Assembly (NCBI GenBank): GCA_041666425.1
Contig: JBAYHA010000014.1
Span: forward strand, 1 to 20,005
DNA: 20,005 nt
Direction of reading: 5' to 3'
Origin: JBAYHA01 sp041666425
GTDB taxonomy: Bacteria; Patescibacteriota; Patescibacteriia; UBA11705; JABHMO01
A program made the position numbers and the translations under genes. Shown here piece by piece: positions 14,968 to 20,005 of the stretch; within the stretch, counting starts at the first letter, position 1; each line of letters opens with the position of its first letter. Under the pieces are notes generated by a model. It searched no databases. It saw only the letters and a list, made by a program, of their open reading frames with translations, and was not told the origin of the DNA.

Positions 14968-14985
14968 CCCTGTCGTATGACGGAG
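14968..14985. repeat. Decayed copy of the GTCGAATGAC palindromic repeat
   Basis: GCGAAAGCCCTGTCGTATGA followed by CGGAG resembles the core at 19697-19714 (CCCTGTC, GAAT, GACAGGG), but only about five pairs remain, one of them G-U. It lies in the murC leader region. Confidence 0.4.
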
Positions 14986-15036
14986 TAAGTAATAAGTATA
15001 ATAAGTTATAAACAAAAAAACATACTACTATAATAA

Positions 15037-15071
15037 TATTTTACCTTATTTTAACAATTTTTACAATAAAA
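15037..15071 (-). promoter_or_regulatory. 35-bp repeat, copy 1: probable murC promoter
   Basis: This 35-bp stretch is identical to 16675-16709. On the minus strand it contains TTGTAA, a 17-base spacer and TAAAAT (15043-15038). It begins directly after the terminator of the upstream gene and points at murC, so it acts as a punctuation unit: stop one transcript, start the next. Confidence 0.55.
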
Positions 15072-15096
15072 TAAAAAAGACGGGATTGTTCCGTCT
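15072..15096 (-). terminator. Rho-independent terminator of the orphan gene ending at 15105
   Basis: On the minus strand AGACGG and CCGTCT form the stem (15096-15091 and 15083-15078) around AACAATC, followed by TTTTTT. It lies eight bases after the stop codon at 15105. Confidence 0.85.
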
Positions 15097-15104
15097 ATTC
15101 TCTG

Positions 15105-15971
15105 TTATACTTTCCTCGACCGCTTGTTTTTCAACGGCCAAATTCGATCTGCTTCCTTAATAATCAATTCCTCAGAAAGATTTTTTTGCTTTGCCAAGTC
15201 CGCTTCAATTTGCGGACGAATAGCGATTCTCATTACATCATATTGCTTTTTTATCTCTTCATCAAACAACTTTCTTTCTTCCTCGGAAAAATCTGCCAAA
15301 TCATCGCAATTCATCCAAATTACAGAGAAAGCTCTATCAACCATCTCATCAATCATCTTTAACAGAACGTCTTCCGTAAATAAAAGACGAATTGTCTTTT
15401 TTACAGATTTTAAATATTTACGACTGGTGGTGGTTCTTCTAATAATTTCATCCCTAACATCTCCACACAAAACCAAATCTTCGGGCAAACAATCTTTTTC
15501 TCGAGCCAAATCAACAACTACATTGATTTTTTTCCAGTAATCAATATAAGCATCATATTTTTTGGTGGCGATAGATTTTAAAGACTTTTCCAACCCTGCA
15601 AACGCATTCCGCATAATTTCTTTATATGCTGGAAAAAACTCCTCAAATGCTTCTTCATTAATCGGCCCGCCATCATGTTTAATGCCTTTAAAAACGGTTC
15701 GCATAGATTCTTTGTCGGCAAAAACTTCATCCAAATCACTTCCCGATAACAACTCAACGCTTCGGTCTCCAACCAACAACCTTTCAACAAACTTGTCGCC
15801 AATCACTTGATAAAACAATTTTCCGAAAATCAATTGATTCTCAATCACCATCAACTGTTCCTCAGTCAAATTCGACTTATCAATTTGAACCGAACTCATC
15901 TGCAACTTGATCCAAATTTCCTTAACTTGTTCAGCAGTCAATCCATGAATATTAAAATTCTTCTTTCTCAT
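15105..15971 (-). CDS. Orphan 288-aa protein, acidic and helical
   Basis: I do not recognise this protein. It is soluble-looking and strongly charged, with many predicted helices. Notable stretches are LTAEQVKEIWIKL near the start, IKHDGGPINEEAFEEFFPAY in the middle, RTTTSRKYLKSVKKTIRLLF and a basic C-terminus (KNKRSRKV). There is no signal peptide or membrane helix. The start is firm: GGAGG (15981-15977) lies five bases before ATG 15971, and the longer frame would need a TTG inside the leader. It has its own promoter (16019-16047) and terminator (15072-15096), so it is a complete single-gene unit. Clear signals suggest steady, probably high expression. Confidence 0.78.
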   Translation of the reverse strand: MRKKNFNIHGLTAEQVKEIWIKLQMSSVQIDKSNLTEEQLMVIENQLIFGKLFYQVIGDKFVERLLVGDRSVELLSGSDLDEVFADKESMRTVFKGIKHDGGPINEEAFEEFFPAYKEIMRNAFAGLEKSLKSIATKKYDAYIDYWKKINVVVDLAREKDCLPEDLVLCGDVRDEIIRRTTTSRKYLKSVKKTIRLLFTEDVLLKMIDEMVDRAFSVIWMNCDDLADFSEEERKLFDEEIKKQYDVMRIAIRPQIEADLAKQKNLSEELIIKEADRIWPLKNKRSRKV

Positions 15972-16018
15972 CAGCACCTCCAAATGTAAAGAACCTTCCC
16001 CAAAACAAGGGAAAAAAT

Positions 16019-16047
16019 AGTTTACTACAAAAGAATCATCCCGTCAA
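16019..16047 (-). promoter_or_regulatory. Promoter of the orphan gene ending at 15105
   Basis: On the minus strand TTGACG (16047-16042), a 17-base spacer and TAAACT (16024-16019). The leader of about 45 bases carries a small C/G-rich inverted repeat (CCC...GGGG around 15998-16012) before GGAGG. Confidence 0.65.
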
Positions 16048-16126
16048 CAAAATGCACTCGCCCATGGCTAAACTTGACTAAAATTAGAAATTATTCAAAA
16101 TCTTTATTGCCATGAAAAAAACAGCC

Positions 16127-16642
16127 TTAGTCTTTTTTATTTATTTGTTTTCTAGTCATTTCCCACTTGGTTTCTCCGTTCTTATAATTTCCAACATCAA
16201 CCAAATCTCCAAATCCAGCGGCCGCATAAAAACTTGCCAACTGTTGTTTTTTTGAATCTCTGAAATGCAAAACCCATGTAAAATCATCTTCTTTACTGGT
16301 TGCTTGAAACGCTTTTGAAAGTAATTTTTTTGCTAAACCCTTGCCACGATATTTTTCATCCACTGCCAAAGTTACCAAAATTCTAGTTTGCAAATCATCC
16401 TCAACCAACCAAGATTCCAATAATCCGACAATTTTGCCACTCTCGGAAATTGTCAAAACAATCGGTTGTAACTCTCTGTTGGCATATTTACGAACTTTAA
16501 AATCAACACTATTCTTCGACTTGGGGAAATTTTCATTATAAAATTCGGTAATTGCCTCAATTTTTTTTAAATTTTCGGACAAATTATCTTCAAATTCAAA
16601 ATGTGGCTGATTTTCAACTTTGCCCGCCAATAATTCTTTCAT
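16127..16642 (-). CDS. GNAT-family N-acetyltransferase
   Basis: The 171-aa product has the GNAT acetyl-CoA fold. The diagnostic motif A is LAVDEKYRGKGLAKKLLSKA (about residues 92-111), with the R-G-x-G-(L/x)-A pyrophosphate loop. It is preceded by the central strand TRILVTLAV and followed by a FYAAAGF segment typical of motif B (the A-x-x-F-Y-x-x-x-G-F pattern). GNAT enzymes transfer acetyl from acetyl-CoA to an amine on a protein, metabolite or antibiotic; the acceptor cannot be inferred. The ATG at 16642 has no Shine-Dalgarno sequence. A promoter lies close upstream in the second 35-bp repeat copy, giving a leader of about 27 bases that includes a 15-bp tandem duplication. Confidence 0.85.
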   Translation of the reverse strand: MKELLAGKVENQPHFEFEDNLSENLKKIEAITEFYNENFPKSKNSVDFKVRKYANRELQPIVLTISESGKIVGLLESWLVEDDLQTRILVTLAVDEKYRGKGLAKKLLSKAFQATSKEDDFTWVLHFRDSKKQQLASFYAAAGFGDLVDVGNYKNGETKWEMTRKQINKKD

Positions 16643-16650
16643 AAATTTTT

Positions 16651-16680
16651 ATGTTATTTTATTTTATGTTATTTTATTTT
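16651..16680. repeat. 15-bp tandem duplication in the GNAT leader
   Basis: ATGTTATTTTATTTT occurs twice without a gap. It lies between the promoter candidate and the GNAT start and overlaps the -10 box, so copy-number change could shift leader length or promoter position. Confidence 0.8.
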
Positions 16681-16709
16681 ACCTTATTTTAACAATTTTT
16701 ACAATAAAA
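16675..16709 (-). promoter_or_regulatory. 35-bp repeat, copy 2: probable GNAT gene promoter
   Basis: Identical over 35 bases to 15037-15071. On the minus strand TTGTAA, a 17-base spacer and TAAAAT (16681-16676) lead into the GNAT gene. As at copy 1, it starts directly after the terminator of the preceding gene. Confidence 0.55.
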
Positions 16710-16732
16710 AAAACAACCTCATTAAGGTTGTT
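16705..16732 (-). terminator. Rho-independent terminator of the orphan gene ending at 16744
   Basis: On the minus strand AACAACCT (16732-16725) pairs with AGGTTGTT (16719-16712) around TAATG, followed by a long T-tract. It lies 11 bases after the stop. Confidence 0.9.
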
Positions 16733-16743
16733 ATGTTTTTCAA

Positions 16744-17145
16744 TTACTTTTTAGAATCCTCCAAAAATTTGGCTTCGCCTTTGAGAAGCTCTCCAATTTT
16801 ATCTCGCAGTGCCTTCTCTTTCTTCATCTTTGCATTAAATCTATCCGTCATAAAAAGAAAAGATTCTGTACTCACAGCGAACAAGGTTCCACTTGGCGCC
16901 GCCGTCCCGAGAGCCATTTCTGTGGTAAAATAACGTACCAAGCACAAACTCTTTGAGTCATCCATAAAACCGACAAAGACAACCTTTTTTCCCATGTGGA
17001 CAAAAGCAAAATCAAGAAATCCAAACTGACAATTATGATTTTTGCAACCATCAGGGTTTAATATTTCAACGTTTCGATCTTCATCAAGAATCTGCGCTGT
17101 GCCAATCGAAATTTCTTTTCCAGAAACAACTGCTTTTTTCTCCAT
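16744..17145 (-). CDS. Orphan 133-aa protein of unknown function
   Basis: I do not recognise this protein. It is probably soluble and mixed alpha/beta. It has two cysteines in DGCKNHNCQFGF (about residues 32-43), hydrophobic strands in the middle (FAFVHMGKKVVFVGFM), a Gly/Ala/Pro-rich turn (MALGTAAPSGTLFAVST), and a charged helical C-terminus (NAKMKKEKALRDKIGELLKG). No signal peptide is seen. The frame extends upstream, but GGAGG (17155-17151) five bases before ATG 17145 fixes the start. It has a promoter with duplicated -35 boxes and its own terminator, so it is a stand-alone unit like the other orphan genes here. Confidence 0.75.
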   Translation of the reverse strand: MEKKAVVSGKEISIGTAQILDEDRNVEILNPDGCKNHNCQFGFLDFAFVHMGKKVVFVGFMDDSKSLCLVRYFTTEMALGTAAPSGTLFAVSTESFLFMTDRFNAKMKKEKALRDKIGELLKGEAKFLEDSKK

Positions 17146-17182
17146 GATTTCCTCCACTTTGTTGCCAAAGAACGAACAGATA

Positions 17183-17224
17183 AGATTAGCATAATAACAT
17201 AAAAATGTCAACAAAAAATGTCAA
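17183..17224 (-). promoter_or_regulatory. Promoter with duplicated TTGACA boxes
   Basis: On the minus strand TTGACA occurs at 17224-17219 and at 17211-17206, 13 bases apart (TTGACATTTTT twice). The second is followed after 17 bases by TAATCT (17188-17183), preceded by TGC (extended -10). The first would pair with TATGTT at similar spacing, so two overlapping promoters are possible. Confidence 0.65.
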
Positions 17225-17334
17225 CACAAAACAAAAAGCATACCTCCAATTAAGAATTCTTGTGTAATTTTAGACAGATTATAGAAATATTCTAATTTTT
17301 AAAAAAAACCATTGTTTTCTATCACCCCTTGCCA

Positions 17335-18480
17335 TTATTCAAAATCTTCATCCCCCAAATTTAAAAACTTCTTTTTATCTTTTTTGCCAAAATGCCCCAG
17401 ACAATTTTTTTCGCCACAACGGCATTCACAAAAAACGCCGGACTTTTCGGTAAAATTATAGTTACAAGTTATTTCTTCACCAATTTTGATCTCCCGCAAA
17501 GCGATTAAAACTGGATCGATGCGCTCAATGTCCAATTTTACATTTGGGTCACAAGAATGATTTACGAAATTTAAAACTTTTTCATCGCAAACATATTGTC
17601 CATTGCCAACATAAGCATGCCGATAAAAATTTTCGTAACGCAACTTTTCCAAAGGAATTCTGTAAAATTCCTCGCCGGCTTTTATTTCTTGCAAAGTAAA
17701 AATGCCTTTGCCTTGAATTCCGCTCTTCTTTTTTAACAAAAAATTATGTTGATTCCTAGCTACAGTTACAATATTTCTGCCACAAAAAACACTGGCGACA
17801 TTTCCTTTTATACTGTAATAATTTTTGACAATTTCAAAACCATTTCTCGTTAAAAGTTTTTTAATTTCCCCTCGGAGAAAAGCGTAATAATACAAAACAA
17901 CTTCATTTTTGCCACTTTGCCAAAGAGTAAAAACATCCCGCCAATGATGCCACTCTTTTTTATTTTCGTCACTTAATAATTCTTTTATTTCCGACCATGA
18001 TTCATATTTGCGCCAAACGGACTTGCGAGCAAAAATATTCCACAAATTCCAGTTAATCATCAGCAGCAATCCGTTCGGTTTTAAAAATTTTTTTATTTGT
18101 CGCAAAACTTTTTCTTGATTTTCTTTTGGTAAATGATTAAAAGAAGAAATTAAAAAAATAACATCGAATTCCTGATTTTGCAAAACTTCATTTTTTTCTA
18201 AAGTCAAAAAATCACCAACAGCAAAATTTGCTTCCGGATATTTTTGTCTGGCCAAACGCAAAAGTTCAACACTGTTATCCATTCCTAAATATTGAATGTT
18301 TTTGTCTTGTAAAAGTTCCAACAATCGGCCGTTGCCACACCCCAAATCCAAAACCTTTTGGCCCGGTTTTATAAAATCCGTCAAAGTTTCCATATCTTTC
18401 CAAACAAAAGAACGCGTCGCGGAAAAAGGTTCGGCAATTTTGTCGTAACTGACTTGATTTAGTTCAATATTTTTTGACAT
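17335..18480 (-). CDS. Class I SAM methyltransferase fused to a SET domain
   Basis: The 381-aa protein joins two unrelated methyltransferase folds. Residues 1-243 are a Rossmann-type enzyme: VLDLGCGNGRLLELL (motif I, 43-57), YLGMDNS (64-70) and VIFLISSFNHLP (about 107-118). The start (YDKIAEPFSATRSFVW) recalls Trm9/ALKBH8 tRNA wobble-uridine methyltransferases. Residues about 245-365 form a SET domain: KSGIQGKGIF (252-261), VLNFVNHSCDPNVKLD (302-317), GEEITCNYNF (334-343) and a post-SET zinc motif CRCGEKNC (353-360). Key SET residues (NHSC, the Tyr of NYNF) are intact, so lysine methylation of a protein is plausible. Together the fusion could modify both tRNA and protein, or use the MTase as a targeting part (inference). 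There is no Shine-Dalgarno sequence. It is divergent from the exported protein at 18575. Confidence 0.88.
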   Translation of the reverse strand: MSKNIELNQVSYDKIAEPFSATRSFVWKDMETLTDFIKPGQKVLDLGCGNGRLLELLQDKNIQYLGMDNSVELLRLARQKYPEANFAVGDFLTLEKNEVLQNQEFDVIFLISSFNHLPKENQEKVLRQIKKFLKPNGLLLMINWNLWNIFARKSVWRKYESWSEIKELLSDENKKEWHHWRDVFTLWQSGKNEVVLYYYAFLRGEIKKLLTRNGFEIVKNYYSIKGNVASVFCGRNIVTVARNQHNFLLKKKSGIQGKGIFTLQEIKAGEEFYRIPLEKLRYENFYRHAYVGNGQYVCDEKVLNFVNHSCDPNVKLDIERIDPVLIALREIKIGEEITCNYNFTEKSGVFCECRCGEKNCLGHFGKKDKKKFLNLGDEDFE

Positions 18481-18511
18481 TTGTCGTGTTTTGTTTTGTT
18501 TGTTGTTTCGG

Positions 18512-18540
18512 TTGAAAGAAAAGTGAATTTATTATATGAT
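18512..18540 (+). promoter_or_regulatory. Promoter of the exported protein gene at 18575
   Basis: TTGAAA (18512-18517), a 17-base spacer and TATGAT (18535-18540), about 34 bases before the ATG. The -10 matches consensus at five of six positions and the -35 at four. Confidence 0.6.
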
Positions 18541-18559
18541 GTAAAAGTAAATTCCGTAA
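18531..18559 (-). promoter_or_regulatory. Possible divergent promoter of the methyltransferase-SET gene
   Basis: On the minus strand a perfect TATAAT (18536-18531) lies 17 bases after a weak TTACGG (18559-18554). Its -10 box overlaps that of the plus-strand promoter, so the two divergent transcripts may compete. Confidence 0.3.
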
Positions 18560-18574
18560 AATTTAAAACAAAAT

Positions 18575-19657
18575 ATGTTAAAAATCAAAACAGCGCTACT
18601 ACTAAGTTTTATTATCGCATTTTGCCCAATTTTTGCAAGTCAGGCTGCCGGAACTTACTCCGGTTATATTTTGTTGCAAGTTGAATCGCATGGTGAAGCT
18701 TGGTATGTTTACCCAAAAACAAATGAAAAATACTATTTGGGTCGACCAACTGATGCTTATGGAATTATGCGCCAATTGGGACTGGGCATAACTAATGCTA
18801 ATTTAGCCAAAATTCCTATAGATATTATAAAAGATAACAGCCTAGACTCTGATCGAGACGAACTACCCGATTATCTCGAAAATGCTCTGAATTTAAAAGC
18901 CAACAGCGCTGACACTGACAATGATGATTTTTCTGATTATGAAGAATTACTAAATGGCTTTAATCCCAATGGTTCTGGCAAAATTTCTTTTGATTCCAAT
19001 TTAGCTAACAAATTAAAAGGACAAATTTTAATTCAAGTCGAAAAAGCGGGTCAAGCTTGGTATATTTATCCAAAAAACGGCAAACGCTATTTTCTCGGTT
19101 CAGCTACCCAAGCTTTTAATGTCATGAAAAATTTGGGTATGGGAATTTCCAATAATGATCTCAACAAAATCACCGCCAATTATCCAAAAGAAACTTTGTC
19201 TATTTTTAACTCCTATGAAATTTCTTTACCCACAAATTGGACAATTGCTAACATCTTTCCCAGTCAAGAAAAAAAATATTTTGATCTTGCCATAGAGAAT
19301 GAAACCCAAATAAGTTTGCCTGACAATGCCGGACTTTTACGCATCTGGAAATTATCCGATGTCGCCGATCACACATTAAAAGAGTTTGACAAATCAGCCG
19401 GTAATGATCAAGAAAAAATTTTAATCGAAGATTTTTTGGCAGGGATCAAACCGGCACGCAGTCAAGAATTTCATTATCTCTCCAATATAACAATAAAAAA
19501 TCTCGGCGAATTTTTCAAAGGTGCCAGAATCTATTATGATGTTATGATCGATACAAACACTTTTATTCATTTTGACTGTGCTATTTTTAAACAAGAAAAT
19601 ATTGCCATTTACAAAAAAACTTGTACTGATCTGGTAAAAAGTTTCAACATAAAATAA
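18575..19657 (+). CDS. Exported protein with two CPR-type repeats flanking a Ca-binding segment
   Basis: The 360-aa protein starts with a clear signal peptide (residues 1 to about 25, ending ASQA-AG). Two copies of a repeat of about 50 residues follow. Copy 1 (about 29-80) has GYILLQVESHGEAWYVYP and YYLGRPTDAYGIMRQLGLGI; copy 2 (about 148-199) has GQILIQVEKAGQAWYIYP and YFLGSATQAFNVMKNLGMGI. Between them DSDRDELPDYLE (91-102) and DTDNDDFSDYEELL (113-126) form two thrombospondin-3/dockerin-like calcium loops. The C-terminal 160 residues are an unrecognised globular part. I have seen this repeat in CPR exported proteins, but its function is unknown; a cell-surface or secreted role fits. The ATG has no Shine-Dalgarno sequence. 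An inverted-repeat element starts five bases after the stop. Confidence 0.85.
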   Translation: MLKIKTALLLSFIIAFCPIFASQAAGTYSGYILLQVESHGEAWYVYPKTNEKYYLGRPTDAYGIMRQLGLGITNANLAKIPIDIIKDNSLDSDRDELPDYLENALNLKANSADTDNDDFSDYEELLNGFNPNGSGKISFDSNLANKLKGQILIQVEKAGQAWYIYPKNGKRYFLGSATQAFNVMKNLGMGISNNDLNKITANYPKETLSIFNSYEISLPTNWTIANIFPSQEKKYFDLAIENETQISLPDNAGLLRIWKLSDVADHTLKEFDKSAGNDQEKILIEDFLAGIKPARSQEFHYLSNITIKNLGEFFKGARIYYDVMIDTNTFIHFDCAIFKQENIAIYKKTCTDLVKSFNIK

Positions 19658-19662
19658 CTTTT

Positions 19663-19804
19663 TTGTCATTTCGACTAAGCAAAGCGCACGGCAATGCCCT
19701 GTCGAATGACAGGGAGAAATCTTTTTTAAACAATAAAAATCAATTATTGTATTTATTCTTTTAAAAAAGATTTCTCGACTCACTATGTTCGCTCGAAATG
19801 ACAA
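19663..19804. mobile_element. 142-bp MITE-like element with terminal inverted repeats
   Basis: The ends are perfect 12-bp inverted repeats: TTGTCATTTCGA at 19663-19674 and TCGAAATGACAA at 19793-19804. A second 17-bp perfect inverted pair lies inside (19714-19730 and 19760-19776), and a seven-pair hairpin CCCTGTC-GAAT-GACAGGG at 19697-19714. There is no open reading frame of its own. The structure suggests a non-autonomous element or two inverted copies of a dispersed repeat; it may also act as a terminator for the gene at 18575. I did not find a clear target-site duplication. Confidence 0.55.
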
Positions 19805-19840
19805 GTAAAACAAATCGGAATGACAACAAGAAAAAAAACC

Positions 19841-20005
19841 ATGAACCCGGAAAACTTAATCGCTTCCATTGCGAAGCTTAAAATAAAAAACCAAAATCGT
19901 TTGAACAAAATTAAACGAGCTTGGGCCAATGAAAATAAAACCACCATTCCGACCAACGCGGAAATTTTGGAGTTGTATCGGACATTATTAAAACAAAAAG
20001 AAATC
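19841..20005 (+). CDS. Probable Elp3-family radical SAM/acetyltransferase, N-terminal fragment
   Basis: Only the first 55 codons are present; the frame stays open to the right edge. The peptide begins MNPENLIASIAKLKIKNQNR and continues through LNKIKRAWANENKTTIPTNA, then EILELYRTLLKQKEI. The segment IPTNAEIL after a basic helix is a feature I associate with the N-terminus of bacterial and archaeal Elp3, which makes cm5U at the tRNA wobble uridine from acetyl-CoA by radical SAM chemistry. The radical SAM cysteines would lie beyond the window, so the call is tentative. The nearby Trm9-like methyltransferase on the other strand would act on the product of Elp3, which supports the call. No Shine-Dalgarno sequence is seen. 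Confidence 0.5.
   Translation, partial: MNPENLIASIAKLKIKNQNRLNKIKRAWANENKTTIPTNAEILELYRTLLKQKEI

Noticed and set aside
16112..16255. Plus-strand 47-codon frame starting MKKTALVFFIYLFSS, like a signal peptide
   Set aside because: It lies entirely antisense to the end of the GNAT gene, with no promoter or ribosome-binding site. The hydrophobic look comes from the complementary T-rich strand.
19421..19813. 130-codon minus-strand frame at the 3' end of the exported protein gene
   Set aside because: It is antisense to a well-supported gene and runs through the inverted-repeat element; composition is repeat-derived.

Overview
The window is AT-rich, gene-dense DNA, most likely from a Candidate Phyla Radiation (Patescibacteria, Parcubacteria-like) bacterium. 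This rests on lineage traits, not a database match: a SecD carrying parvulin-type domains, half-size 6-TM MFS proteins, DinD and BRO-N proteins, an exported protein built from a repeat I associate with CPR genomes, and many orphan proteins. The standard code fits (TGA is used as stop). I saw no rRNA, tRNA or CRISPR array.

Layout. (1) 1-7348, mostly minus strand: start of secF, secD, a divergent plus-strand PHP phosphoesterase, an orphan protein, secA and hpf. This is the Sec export core plus ribosome hibernation. (2) 7349-10125: repeats, an unlisted 49-codon Nudix remnant, dinD, and two tandem 204-aa half-MFS paralogues, each preceded by the same composite repeat. (3) 10126-14937: murB, a creatininase-family hydrolase, a plus-strand operon of two tiny membrane proteins with a consensus promoter and terminator, a BRO-N protein, and murC. 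(4) 14938-17334: two orphan proteins and a GNAT acetyltransferase, punctuated by terminators and by a 35-bp sequence present twice that reads as a promoter. (5) 17335-20005: a methyltransferase-SET fusion, a divergent exported Ca-binding-type protein, a terminal-inverted-repeat element, and the start of a probable elp3.

How the genes work together. SecA, SecD and SecF drive protein export, and the SecD here may also help fold its substrates. MurB and MurC act in consecutive early peptidoglycan steps. The N-terminal half of the SET fusion resembles Trm9/ALKBH8-type tRNA methyltransferases. Elp3 makes the cm5U34 precursor such enzymes methylate, so the two may belong to one wobble-uridine pathway (inference).

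Two expression styles stand out. Several orphan genes and the PHP gene have a clear sigma70-type promoter with a 17-bp spacer and a GGAG(G) ribosome-binding site exactly five bases before the start codon. Most housekeeping genes show no Shine-Dalgarno sequence. The strongest leads are the methyltransferase-SET fusion, the two-gene small membrane protein operon and the half-MFS pair with its duplicated flanks.
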